Origin: Parascedosporium putredinis
Taxonomy: Eukaryota; Ascomycota; Sordariomycetes; Microascales; Microascaceae
DNA length: 64,000 nucleotides
Assembly (NCBI GenBank): GCA_949357655.1
Contig: CASHTG010000011.1
Coordinates: 958,460-1,022,459 of the forward strand
Direction: 5' to 3'
The position numbers and the translations under genes are program-made. Each line of letters begins with the position of its first letter. Positions within the stretch are counted from its first letter, which is position 1. This document shows, piece after piece, positions 33,315 through 46,440 of the stretch. Under the pieces are notes generated by a model. That model ran no database searches. It saw nothing but the letters and a program-made list of their open reading frames with translations, and had not been told where the DNA came from.

Positions 33315-35257
33315 ATGTATCTCATCCATTTAGAAAGCCAGAGGCTTGAGCATTTTAACAGGGAGGAAGGCATCCCACCTTACGCGATCTTGTCACATAC
33401 TTGGAACGAAGACTCCGAGGTGTCTTTACAGGAATGGAAAGACAGCTTGGGTACGAACAGGACGAATATTCAAAGAAAGTCTGGATACTGAAGATCCTAA
33501 AGTGTTGCGAGAAAGCCAAGGAGGCCGGGTATGCTTACGTCTGGGTTGATACGTAAGATGGCCCCCAAAAGGCCGCCCCTACGATATGTCCATACTGATC
33601 CACTAGTAATACCCTAGATGCTGTATCGACAAATCCAGCAGCGCAGAACTCTCCGAGGCGATCAATTCAATGTTCAAATGGTACGAAAGAGCCGCTGTTT
33701 GCTACGCGTACCTTGCGGATGTCTCAAACCTAGATGCTGTCGGGTCAACGTTGTCTTCTAGCAGATGGTTCACACGAGGATGGACCCTGCAGGAACTTAT
33801 CGCACCTAAGAAAATGGAGTTCTTCGCAGGCGACTGGTCCTACATTGGATCAAAAGAAACGCTTTGCGACCACATTTCGAAGACTTGCCACATCGAGAAG
33901 GAGTATGTGAACGGGACCTACAATTTCCGAGCCGCGAGTATCGCTAAAAGGATGTCATGGGCCGCTTCAAGGGAGACCACCAGAGTCGAAGACATCGCAT
34001 ATTGCCTTTTAGGCATATTTGACGTCAATATGCCTATGATCTACGGCGAGGGCAAGAAAGCATTCCGAAGGCTACAAGAGGAAATAATCAAGCTATCCCC
34101 GGAGGACCATTCCATCTACGCATGGGGAATAGTCAACCAGCCGTCCAATGTGTCTCTTGGCACAGCGCAGGCCATCGAGCATGTTGAAGCGCGGCGGCGA
34201 AAATGCTACGGCCCTGTTTTCAACCCATTATTAGGTCTACTTGCAGAGTCACCGAGTCAGTTTTCTAACTCAGGTGATGTGGTCCCGGTTCCTTGGATTG
34301 GCCGCTTTTACAGATCATGGAGCAAGAGCAGACCCGCGGCAACACCCCAGTCTGCATCGGCAGGAGCATCAAGATTGACCTTCCCGTTCTCCCTGCCAAG
34401 CGCTGGTCTAGCTACTATTGGCCACACTCTCCAGTTAAACAATACCGTCGTGCCGTTGATTCCGTGCTCCTTTGCACTACGCCCAATGGTAAAAGGCTCA
34501 TATTTTTACCTCTCATATTGTGGGGTGATGGTTATTTTGGCCGAACTGAAGAACTCACTACTAGTGATGGGATCGACATGGAAAACGAAGATCCTTCCAC
34601 CCTGTTGAACCTGCACCAGCCTCTACACGTAGCTGCTGAAGAGCATTTAGTTCAACCACAGCCCTATGACATTGTCATACGCGAGCTGGAGGTCATCGAG
34701 CTCAAGGAATTGTCCTTTTGGGGATGTGTGATCAACCCTAGTATCCGGCTCGAGCGAGAGATGGTGGCTCGGGTATGTAGCCAGCAGGAAGGTGAGTTCT
34801 TAGCTTACAACTTTACCTATGGCTCCCAAGCGCCCCAAGGATTTTCCATTGTTGTCGGTCGGAAACGCCACAAAAATGACGGATTACCAGCAGTTTGTAT
34901 ATCCGTTACTATGTGGCGACCCCCTTTCAAGGATTCATATGGAATTCGACACGCGAGGAGCACCAGTTTCTCAAGCCTGGTCCTAGACCTGAGTCAATAC
35001 GATGTACTTTCCAACAAGTCAAAATTGAAGTCCTGCTCGAAAGAGTAACAGAATTTAATAAGTCTGATGCTATCGACAAACATTCTTTCATTGATGTGAT
35101 CAATCTCCGTGTCGAAGAAAATGGTCCCGTCGCTAGGAGTGGTGATGGCAATATCATACACGTTACTGGGACCATACAGATGACTTTGCAAGCTGCTAGA
35201 CATTCTACAGCCGGCAATCGTTGGACAAAAAGGCTGACGTTCGGACGAAAAGATTAG
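33315..35257 (+). pseudogene. HET-domain (heterokaryon incompatibility) gene, frameshifted
   Basis: HET-domain proteins trigger programmed cell death after non-self recognition between fungal individuals. The domain is complete in order: MYLIHLESQRLEHF, PPYAILSHTW, AYVWVDTCCIDKSSSAELSEAINSMF across intron 33553-33617, CYAYLADV, SRWFTRGWTLQELIAP, RMSWAASRETTRVEDIAYCLLGIFDVNMPMIYGEG and AFRRLQEEI. The C-terminal region (from about 34,150) has no recognised effector or repeat domain. One base is lost at about 33,425 (TTT), another at about 34,308 (TTTT), and the frame changes again between about 34,930 and 35,040 before the last coding-like stretch, ending at 35,257. It lies against the RIP block. 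As read the protein stops within the HET domain. Confidence 0.8.
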
Positions 35258-35589
35258 TTGGGAATTTGCCAATCGAGACTTTTTCTGAATCCAAGGCCGC
35301 TACCACCCTTTGCCGAGGATGATGGCTGGGGGTTCCTCAGCAAGTTTTTAGATATCAGGCCGTTGGCATTCCCTGACTGCGGCCATCCTACGAGCATCGC
35401 GTCATGAGGCTGCGCGACCGACAAATAGCGATACTTTAGCGGAATGCCCAACACAGGAATTTCGGTAGGAGCACCGAGCATAGCTGAATAGATACGGCTG
35501 CATGCGCTTGGAAGGCTTGCATACCCTAGGCGGCGCTGGTTTATCACAATTCAGCTCATCATATCGACCAGTACCTAGCAGTATCACTC
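35258..35589. other. Transition into the AT-rich block
   Basis: Last stretch with normal composition after the HET gene; no gene. The change to AT-rich sequence is sharp, at about 35,590. Confidence 0.6.
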
Positions 35590-36951
35590 TAAGGCTTAAA
35601 GACAGTCAAATCTTAGAAAATTATCTATATAATCAATTCTCTTATAGTGATTTATAAGGCACCCCTTAGGGTAATTAGATAAAAAACTAGAAATTAGCTA
35701 CCTATAATTTTTATAATTTTCCTAATTTAATTACTTTTTTATCTACTTCTTAGACCCCTACCTTTTTAATATATCCTTAGCCTAACTATACTAAATATAA
35801 TAATTAAAAGTCTTAAATCTTCTAATAACTATTAATTTCTTTCCCTTTTAAGAACTATTATTTTTATTATAAGAAATAAACCTAAGATTTAGCTTAAATA
35901 TATAAAAGATTAGTTTCCTTAAGATTAGATAATCTATTTATATATTAAAGATATTAAACTTACTAAAATAATAATTAATAGAATATAAAAAAGTTATTAA
36001 TTCTATAACTTCCTAACTAATACTTATATTAATACCTTTAAGATTCTAAAAAGGAAGCTTTATCTATCTTTATTATCTAAAGATAAAAACTATTATTTAC
36101 TTAAATATTTAACTTTCTTATTAAAAAGGGTTAAACCTTTTTAAAAAGAAAAGTTAGATTATTATAATAAGCTATCTATCTATAAGTAATAAATAAATAA
36201 TTATTAGAAAATTTAAGATATTATTATTATTTTAATAAATAAAGAATATTAGTTAGCTTATTATTTAAAAGATAATAATCTTTATAAATAGTATATTAGC
36301 TTTTAGAAAGCTTTTAAAAAAGTAGATAATAAACCTATAATAAAAATAAGATATAAATATTATATTTATATCTAAAAAAATTAACTTTAAAAAACTAAAA
36401 TTTAAAAAGAATAGATTATTAAATAAGAAATAATTATATTTAAAATTAAATTATACAATATATATATAATATTATATCTTTAATATTAAATTATAATATA
36501 ATAAGTTTATTTAAATAGATTATTAATTATTAGCTATTATCTATTTTTAACTTATTTAAAAATTAAATTAAAGATAAAATATATAATATTTAAGATCTAG
36601 TTTAAAACTTATAAAAGGTTTTAAATATTAACTTTCCTTATAAAATTTCTCTAAAAATAATAATAAAAGTTTTTAACTTTATTTTTAATATAAAATTAAT
36701 TAATAATTATAAATTTATTATATTTAAGAATATTAATAATGAACTTATAATAAATCTAAAATTAAAAGTAAAAATAAAAGTTTAACTTTTATAAACTTTA
36801 ATCTTAAAAGAATATTTTAGATTAATAATAACTTTAAGAAGAGAAAAGTAAATATTATTTCTATTAATTAGAAATATTAAGTTTATAATATAAAAGGTTA
36901 TTTTTAAAAGAATATTATATAGTTTTAATAAAGAAAAACCTAATTAATTTA

Positions 36952-37461
36952 GGGCCTAGCTACTTAATATACTTTTAGTCTTAATAGTATACTTTTATAT
37001 AAGTAGCCCTATATAATAAGGTAGTAGTATATATATAATAACTACCCTACTAAACACTAACCTACCTACCTCACTTTTATAGCTAAGAAAGCTTCTAAAA
37101 ATAATATTAAGGTATACTAGTAATATAGAATTCTTAAGAAAAGTAATTAGCCTTCTAAAAGGCTTTTTTTCCCTTATTATAATTAATTACTATATAGTTT
37201 ATATAAGTAGATAGAAGAGATCGCCAATTAAAAGAGTAATAATATTAAGTATACTAATCAATTAATAGATAATAGTATAGTAATAGATCTATAAGTTAGG
37301 CTATTATAGATAAATAGTAACTTAAGAGCTATTTATAGTACCTACCTACTATAAAAGATAATATATAGACTTAGTAGTTATATACTAGTATAATCTAAAG
37401 TAAGACTACTTATATAAAAGTATACTATTAAGACTAAAAAGTATATTAAGTAGCTAGGCCC
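36952..37461. mobile_element. hAT-type MITE, copy A (RIP-mutated)
   Basis: 510 bp starting GGGCCTAGCTACTTAATATA and ending with its inverted complement; the terminal inverted repeats match over about 60 bp. Both sides carry the same 8 bp, TTAATTTA (36944-36951 and 37462-37469), a target-site duplication of the length made by hAT transposases. There is no coding capacity, so it is non-autonomous. Ends are related to copy B with C-to-T and G-to-A changes. Confidence 0.88.
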
Positions 37462-39262
37462 TTAATTTAACTTAAATCTTATTATTATAGTTTACTATTA
37501 AAAGGTTAAGAGGAAGATCTTATTTAAATTATAAAAATAGATTATAAATTTATTAAATAAAGTTAAGATAATTCTTTTAATTAATAAAGATAAATAATAA
37601 AAAAATATAGAAATTAGATAATAATATTAAATATAACTTACCTTTTAAAATAATTAGTTATTTTTAATTCTAGATTAATAATTTATATTTTCTATACTAT
37701 TTAATAATTTCTAAATTTTAACTAATTAATATTTAGAGATTAAAGAGAAGTAAATATTTAAATAGAAGTTAGAGGAAGAAAATAGTTATTTGTTCTATTT
37801 AATATTATATATATATTAAGATTTATATATAATCTTATCTTTTAAGAAGATTTTATTAATAAAGATATTATTAAAAGAATAATCTAAATAAGAAAAGTAT
37901 TATTATCTCTTAGTAAAAAGCTTTAATTATTAAAATTTAGTTATTTTATAATTAATATATTATTAAATATATTTTTATTAATAATCTTATTATTATATTA
38001 TTTTAATAATAAAAATATAATAAAATTAAAATAATTATTAATAGATAACTAGATATAATATCTATAACTTAGTTATCTAAAAAATATATTTTAACCTTTT
38101 AGAAATATATAAATATAATTAATATACTTTTAGAAAAATATATTAATAGATTAGATATATTTTAAGAAATTATTTTATATATAATAAACTAATAGATTAA
38201 ACTATTATTAATTTTTATAACTTTTATTAAAGATATATTAGATTAAAAGTTTACTTTTTACTTATAATCTTATAATAAAGATAACTTAAGATATATATTT
38301 AATAAATTAAATAACTAAAATAATAATATATATATTTAATATATTAATAAAATATCTTAAAAAGTAATATAATCTTTAGTTTAAGGTTATTAAGATAGAT
38401 AATAAGATTACCTAAAAACTCTTAAAGGTTTAAAAATAGCTTAAATAAAAAGGTTTTATTATAAACCTTTTAATATTTTATATATAAAAGTAAAATAATA
38501 TAGCTAAATATTCTAAAAATTTAATTCAGAAAAAATTAATATATAATAATAAATAATAATATTAATAAAAATATAGTTTTCCTATTTCTACTTAATTATT
38601 TATAACTAGAAATATTAAAAGTAAATATATATCTTTTAATTATATCTTAAAGAAAACTTTAAACTAGAAAATACTATATAAAGTTTTATATATATATATA
38701 TATCTAGAAAATAAATTATCTTAGATATTTTATATTTTAAAATATATAGATATAAGGTATTTATAATAATAATAGAGATAATGAAAAATTATATTAACTT
38801 AATTATTTATATCTAAAAGCTTAGGTTAGAGATTTAATAGGATATAAAGTATTAAATATATTTTAAATTTAAAAACTAATTATAAAAGAGGTTTTTAATA
38901 TTTAAGATATTATTTTTAATAAAAATAAAAGACTTCTTAAAATAGAAGTTCTAAAGTTAATAATTAAATAAGCTAAAGAACTAAAATCTTATATTTAGAT
39001 TATATCTTAAGAAGAACTAGATATAAAGATAAAAGATCTATTAGAAATATTACTACTATAAATATATTCTTTTATATTAAATATAGTAGATTATATATTA
39101 AATATTAAAACTTAAATATAGCTAGCTCTTAGTAGCTATAACCTTTCTAATTAGTTCCTACTTATAGATATCACTACTATATTAAATATCCTATATTACT
39201 AACTATATAGCTAGGTAAATAGATAAAAACTATATATTAGTAGGGCTAGAATAAGCTTATAG

Positions 39263-40000
39263 TTTACTTTTAAAGAAGAAGTAGCTATTTATAACTATAT
39301 TAACTACCTTAGGAAGAATTCCTTAGCTATATATTAGTTATTTATCTAAAAGGCTACTAACTAGATCCTATATACTAAGATATTTCCTAGAACTAATATT
39401 TCTATACTTTATATTAAAACTAACTAGGTATTATACTTTCTAAAATAGTATAAATATTCCTATATATCCTAGAAGGTTCTAGATTAGAAATAATAGATAT
39501 CTAAAGATATTCTAACTATTATAATATAGTTTAATAAGTTATATATTATAATATCTTAATATAGAATCTAGCTAGTAGATATCTAGAATATAGATAAAAC
39601 TAGCTTCTAAATTAGAACTACTTCTAACTAGCTAGTTATTATATATAGATCTAGGTTAGCTTATCTAGGTATTCTAACTAACTATAAATCTACTACTACT
39701 ATTAAGGGTATATTAGCTATTAGGATTACCTCTTAGCCTTCCTTATCCTTATAGAAAGGTTTATCTTAGATATTAATATCTTATCTTATAGCTTAATAAT
39801 ATAATAGTTATTAGGGTTTCCCCTATTAGTTATAGTAATAATAAGTATTTATATATATAGCTAAAATACTTCTATACCTACTCTAAGTTATATTAATAAG
39901 GTAAATATTAGCTTTTAATATTAGATAGTTATAAGTTATATTATATTATTAAATTAAGTAGAAAATTATTCTATTTAGGCTTCTACTATATATTATATAT
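39263..40000 (+). mobile_element. Fot1/pogo-type transposase relic
   Basis: In one frame (39263 onward) a sequence full of TAG and TAA stops still follows the Tc1/mariner-pogo transposase. A helix-turn-helix-like part (FTFKEEVAIYNYINYLRK) is followed by a region matching the CENP-B-like domain, then NID-KTGF (39587-39607) around the first catalytic Asp (39593-39595), and an AYLG/STTTIKG stretch. The TAG at 39584-39586 stands where the family has Trp, as expected for RIP of TGG. Ends of the element were not fixed; the 3' end could lie near 40,160. Confidence 0.65.
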
Positions 40001-42024
40001 ATCTTATAGCTATCAGATATAGTAATATTTTATATTAGGATAAAGGAAGACTTATAGGGTTACTAATAGCCCTCTATAACTAGAATAGACTAAGAATAGC
40101 TTTAAAAGAACCTCTAAAGAACTTACTAGAGGTCTACTTAGAGAAAGATAAAATAAAAGATATATATATATCTATATAAATTAATAAAGATATTAATATA
40201 TTAAAGTAAACTAATAATAGACTTTTAGCTAGATAAAGATAAAGAAAAATAATAAAAAGAGGGGAAATTAATAATTAATAAAGAAAGAAAGGGGAAAATA
40301 AAAATATAATAGACCTATAAAACTAACTATAAAAAGAAAAGAAAAAGAAAATAGGAAAAAAGGATAATAATTAGTAAAAGTAAAAATATATATCTACTTT
40401 ACTACCTATTTACTACTTTTTACTACTTTATTTATATTATACCTTTTTACTTTATATAATAATACCTTTATATATTAATTACTCCTTTATTTATTAGCTA
40501 GATTATTAAAAGTAATATATTAAATAATATTAAAAATTTTTAAAATCCTTTTAGATTTTATTACTATTTTTCTAAAAATTAATAATAATAGCTAGAACCT
40601 TTTATAAACCCTTAACTATAAAGTAAAAAGAGAAATACCTCTATTATTAGAGACCTCCTTATTAATATAATATCTATAGACTTAAAGCCTTTTTAATCTT
40701 AATATAAAAATACCTTAACTAATTTAAAAACTAAGAATTTAATAATATTATTTATTAAATATAAATAGATAAATAATAAAAGGGAAAAAGGGAATATTTT
40801 TAAGTTTATTTTAATAATATTATCCTAATTTATAACTTATTTATTACTCTTTAGTTTATAGCTTATTATAAACCTTTAGTAAAATACCTAAAAACTAAAC
40901 TCTTTATATTTCTCTAAAGCTAGATCTCTAAATATAAAAGAGGTAGTTTTATTAAACTAAATATATTTATTTTAAATTTAAATATTATATTTAGTAAAAA
41001 TAATAATTATATAGATTAAGAGTAATATTTTTATATAACTAGTTTATTAAAAAAGTAATTAGAAAATAATAGATTATAATATATAATAAATTTTTTAATC
41101 AAGATATTATCAATATTTTATAAAAATAGATAAAAGTAGCTTATTAACTTTTATATTAATTATAATAATTATATAATATAAAAAGGTTATTAGCTAATTA
41201 TATTATAGTAAAAAGAGAACTAAAATTTTAACTTTTATTTTAAAAATAATATAAAATAATATTAGTTAAATTTCCTTTTAACTTTTTAAAGAACTTATAT
41301 ATATCTTTATCTATATTACTTTTAAAAACCTTTTTATATTATTCTTATTTAATATAAGTTATTAAAAAACTTATATAAAATTAGTTAAATATATAAAGAG
41401 TATAAAATTAATTATTACTTATAGCTATTATATATTAAAAGCTTATAAGATATATTTTAATATATAAAGAGGTTAGAGGATAAACTTATTATAAAAAGTA
41501 TTAAAAAGATACCTTTAATACTTATAGAGATTATTAACTAAAACCCCTTAAGCTATTAGAGGAAAGTAACTAAACCTCCTATAACCCTTCTCTAATAATA
41601 CCCTCTCTATTAATAATATTCTCTTTATTAATAATAACCTCTCTATTAATAATAGCTAATCTTAATATAGAAAAAGTAATAAAGATAAATAAGCTAATAA
41701 TAAAAATAGCTAGGAAATAAATAATAAAGGGAATATTTATAAAAGTGTTCTTAATTTTATTATTAAAATTATTATCTATACCTAAATATTATTATTAGCT
41801 AAAGAGAAAAGATAATAAGAGAAAATAAAGAATTAAAAGTTATAAAAAGAGAATAGCTTATATATTTATAGTTATAAATAATATATTTATAGATATTATA
41901 GTTATAATTATTATAATTATAAAGATTAAAGAATAACTTAAATCTACTTATATAACTAACTTTTATTATAAGAAAAAGATAAGTATAATTATTAAATAAA
42001 TTAATAATACTAATAAGCTTATAT

Positions 42025-42720
42025 AAAAAGGGGGGATTATAAAATTATAAATTAGAAAATTAGATTTATTTTATCTAAAAAAGAAAAGTAAAAAAGTAAA
42101 AAATAACTAAAATTAAAAAGTAAAAAGTAAAAAAATAGAAAAAGCTATAAATAAGAAGAAAGGTATTTTATATAAAAAGGGGGTAGTATTAATATCAAGT
42201 AAAAATAGAAAATAGAAAATAGAAGATAAAAAAAAAGATAAAAATAAAAGATAAAAAGAGTAAAAAAGTAAAAGAGATTATCTAGTTTATTAAAAGAGAG
42301 GAGATAATATAAAAAGATTAATAGAAAATATAGTTATAGATAGAAAAATAACTATAAAAAGTCTAATAAAAATATAATTATAAAAGAAGATCTCTAAGTA
42401 AATTATAATTTAAAGGTAAAAAATATAAAAGAGGAGGTAATTATAATTAATTATATTTAATTAAATTAAGTAAGTAGATAGTTAAACTTAATAAGATTAT
42501 TAAGAAATTAGAGATTAGAAAGTTAGAATAATATATAGTAAAGATATAATAATTATATAGAGAAGATAATAGAGGTAATATAGTAATAGGATTTTAAATA
42601 GATTATTATTTAGTTAAAAAGTAAAGGGGATAAAGTAAACTAATAATTATATATTATTAATAAAAGTAAATTTATAATAAACTATAAATATACTAGGGAT
42701 ATTATAAGGGTAGGGCTATT
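42025..42720 (+). mobile_element. LTR-like repeat, copy 1
   Basis: A purine tract (42025-42036) is followed by ATTATAAA...TTAGAAAATTAGATTTATTTTATC and about 650 bp which recur, with RIP-type differences, at 59,600-60,335 (minus), 62,958-63,480 and 63,957-64,000. A purine tract next to a repeated sequence fits a polypurine tract and 3' LTR of a retrotransposon. Boundaries are approximate. Confidence 0.5.
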
Positions 42721-44609
42721 CCTACTAGGTTAGCCTAGATTTTTAGGGAAAATACTTACCTTTAGATTTTTAACCTTTAATTAAGACTTAAGATGTATTA
42801 AGATAAAATATAGGTAAAATTACTAGTATTTCTATCTCCTTTTATTAAGGATCTATTATTAAATTATTTTATAATCTAATATTACTATTAAGCTACTATA
42901 TAATATAATTCAAGGTTACCTAGTAGTCTAAGGTATCTAGAAGTATAATTATAGCCTATATACTTAGCTAATCACTATCATTACTACCTTTACCTCTACT
43001 ATTATTACTATAGCTATAGCTATAACCTTAGCTTTAGCCTACTTACTCCTAATATAATAACTTATAGCCTTAATATACCTATAGTTAAGCTTAGTTATAT
43101 ATTCTATATAAGATAAAAGTAGCTAAGATAGCTATAGCTTAGATTAGTAGCTATTTATATTAAATAACTATAATAAAAGGCTCTAAGATCTTATAATAGG
43201 ATAGTCTAATATTAGCTAAAAGCTATTTTTAAAATAGGAATATTATAGAGAAAAGAGAACTATCTAGAGACTATATAGTAAAAGTAAGGTAATAATAAAT
43301 ATATTCTACTACTTGAACTTTAACTTAGAGAGCCTCTCTCTTTATTCCTAACTCTCTATTATCCTCTTTTTATAATTATCCTCTAAAGCTCTCTTTCTCT
43401 TAGCTTTAGTAGATCTTTTAAAGCCCTTTTACTTTCTAAGCCCTCTCTAGTCTATCTCTAATATAAAGGTTTACTATATTAATAGATTACCTTTCTTTTA
43501 TATTATTAATAGTTATCTTAATACTTTTTATTATTTTTAACTTATTAAACTAGTTAATCCCCTATCTAGTTTACTTTAGTTAATCTTTAAAGGATATATT
43601 ATAGCTAGAAATAGCTTATTTATCTTTATAATATCTTTACTAAAGGGGTTTTTATATTATCTCTTTTTAGGAAATAGTTTTATTTCTCTACTTCTAATAT
43701 ATTTAACCTTTATTCGTTCTTTAAGCTAATAATATTTTTAATATTTTTAGCTATTTTTCTTAATAGATTTATTTTTTAGCTAATATAGTTTTTATTTCTC
43801 TTTTTTAAAATATAGCTTTTATAACTTCTATTTTAGAATTCTAGATATTATATCTTTATCTTTATATTATCTTTAATAATAAGTTTATTTTACTATTAAT
43901 AGTTATCTTTTACTTGATTATATTTTCTTTAATTTTCTTTATTTATATTTTTGATCTTTTTACTTTTTATAGGTTATTATTATATATAATTCCTTCTTTC
44001 CTTTTATTATTTATTTACTTTTCCTTTTTTTTCTTTATTTATATTTTTCTTTATTAAGTTATTTTACTAAATTTTTATTTAATTTATTAATTTATTCTTT
44101 ACTTTTTATCTTTCTTTAAGATATCTTAATTTAACCCTCTTATATATATCTCTATTACTATAATTAACTATTTTATTAATATATAAATAATAATATTTAA
44201 AAAAAAACTTTAAAAGATTAATTTTAATTATATTATTAATTAACTTTATAATATTAAATATAAATATTATTCATATTCTATCTTTAATCTCTAATAGAAC
44301 CTTTTATTAGTTTAATTAGCTAATAAGAAAACTATTTATTATCTTTACTTATAAGCTAAGATTCTTTATATAATAATATATTTCTCCTCTTTTTCTAACC
44401 TCCTTTAACTTTTTTCTAACTTCATCTTTTTAGATTTTTAAAAATATAAAAAGACTAATCTAATAGATTATAGTTTTTAAGAATTATATTATATTTATAT
44501 ATTTAGCTTTTATATTAATAATATAGTTAGCTTTTAATAATAGTTTAATAATATTATAAGTTTTTAATAGATTAGAGATAAATATACTTTCTATTATTAT
44601 CTTAATTAT

Positions 44610-44690
44610 TTAATAGATTTCCTTTATTATTTTAGATATAATTATCTAAATATTTATAAAGATATAAGCTTTTTAATATATAAAGAGTTT
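44610..44690 (-). mobile_element. Possible Ty3/Gypsy reverse transcriptase fragment
   Basis: On the minus strand a short sequence reads YKYLDNYI, resembling the YLDD active-site motif of Gypsy reverse transcriptase with a RIP-type change at the second Asp. The match is short and flanking motifs could not be confirmed. Confidence 0.3.
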
Positions 44691-45399
44691 CTAAACCTTT
44701 TAATCTTTAATATATTTTTAATTCTTATAAAATATATAGGTTTTCTAGTTAACTAGTTTATTTTTTAACTTCTTACCTCTTTATTTATAAAATAGGTAAC
44801 TTAAACCTAGATATTATTTATAATATAGCTAATTAAAAATATTATTAGTTTTATTTATAATTTAATATTTAGATCTAATATATAACTATAGATATTAGTT
44901 AAAAAGTAAATATTATTTAAGTTAGTTATTTTACTTAAAAGGTATAATCTAAAAATTAGGGAAATAGATTAAGTTAATATATCTTATTAATTACCTTTTT
45001 TCCTAGTTTATATATTTTCTCTTTATGATATCTACTAAAATATATTAAGGTAACTTAAATAATATAGTTAATCTCCTTATTATCCTTTTAACCTTTTTAT
45101 TAATAAGTATTATTAGATATATTTAATTAATAGTTATATTTAATTAATAGTTATTTATAATATATATATAAACCTTTAACTCTAATATAACCTTTTTAGA
45201 TAAGCTTTATTATATCTATATTAACTAGATTATAACCTAGGTTATTATAAATAGACTATTTAATCTCTAAGTAAGGTCTCTAATCTATTTAAAAATAAGT
45301 TTTATTAAATTATATTCTTTATATTCTCTTTAATTAGTCTCCTCTTTATTTACTATAATTTCTCCTTTAGCAGTTATAGATAATCTAGCTATATTTATA

Positions 45400-45888
45400 G
45401 GGCCTAGCTGCTTGACATACTTTTAAGCTCTACAGTATACTTTTATATAAGTAACCCCACTTGACATTATACTAGTATATCTACTATAGGTGCTATACTA
45501 AACATATAGGGCTTAATCCACTAGATATAGAAGAAATTGATAGTAGATCTATCTAACCTATCTATAGATAGATAAATCAATCAAAAGTCTTATTTAATAA
45601 TAAAAAATAATTAGAATCAATATTCTCTAATTCTTAGTAGTCTTCACCTTTTTTACAATATTACTAAGGGATTTATAAAATAAATAGAGGGGAGGGATAG
45701 CATGGATTGATAGTGCCATTTGATAGTAGATGATTGAGGTATATAGTATACTCTACCTACTATAAATAGGATTGATATACTATAGTAGGCCTATATTGCA
45801 ACTAGCATTGATGTACTGGTATAATGTCAAGTAGGTCTACTTATGTAAAAGTGTGCTATCTAGCTAAGTATGTCAGTTAGCCAGGCCC
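45400..45888. mobile_element. hAT-type MITE, copy B (lightly mutated)
   Basis: 489 bp, beginning GGGCCTAGCTGCTTGACATA and ending with the inverted form of GGGCCTGGCTAACTGACATA. A perfect 8-bp target-site duplication TATTTATA flanks it (45392-45399 and 45889-45896). It keeps CA and TG dinucleotides (CTTGACAT, AGTGTGC) that copy A has lost, so it escaped most RIP. No coding capacity. Confidence 0.9.
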
Positions 45889-46239
45889 TATTTATATTAT
45901 AGTTTATTACCCCTTAACTTCTAATTTTTTATACCCTTCTAATCTTAGTTAAACTAGATATCTATTTAGTTATCTTTATAGGTCTAGGAGGTCTAAGAGG
46001 TTAACTTATTAGTTTTATTCTCTTAATAAACTCTAAAAAGCTTTTTATAAAACTTTTTCTAAATATATAAAAGGAACTTTATAGGTTTAGATAACTTCTA
46101 TATAAAGTCCTAGTTACCTTTATAATCTAAGCTATCTTTATAATTATATTAAATTAGATTATAAAGTTAATAAAGTTTTCTTTTAATATTTAATAATAAT
46201 ATTTTAATAAGAATTCTAGGTTTATTTTATTTTAAATAC

Positions 46240-46440
46240 CCTTTCCTCTTTTATATTATATTAAGATAGTTTTTATATTCTCTAAGTATTTTATAAGTTC
46301 CTAAGTATTATATTCTATTAACTATCTTTTCTATTTAACTTTAAAAAACTTTATCTTTTCTTTTTTAATATCTACTATAATATCTTCTACTTCTTATTTT
46401 ATAGGTTTATCTTCTAGATCTAAAAGATTTCCTATTAATA
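46240..46440 (-). mobile_element. Ty3/Gypsy chromodomain relic
   Basis: On the minus strand from about 46,393 downward, EVEDI, then KFFKVK-K-, and LIEYNT-E followed by YLENIK follow the chromodomain at the end of chromoviral integrases. TAG stands at 46331-46333, 46322-46324 and 46301-46303; the first and last are at the two tryptophan positions of the domain, the mark of RIP on TGG. The integrase and other parts should lie at higher coordinates. Confidence 0.65.
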
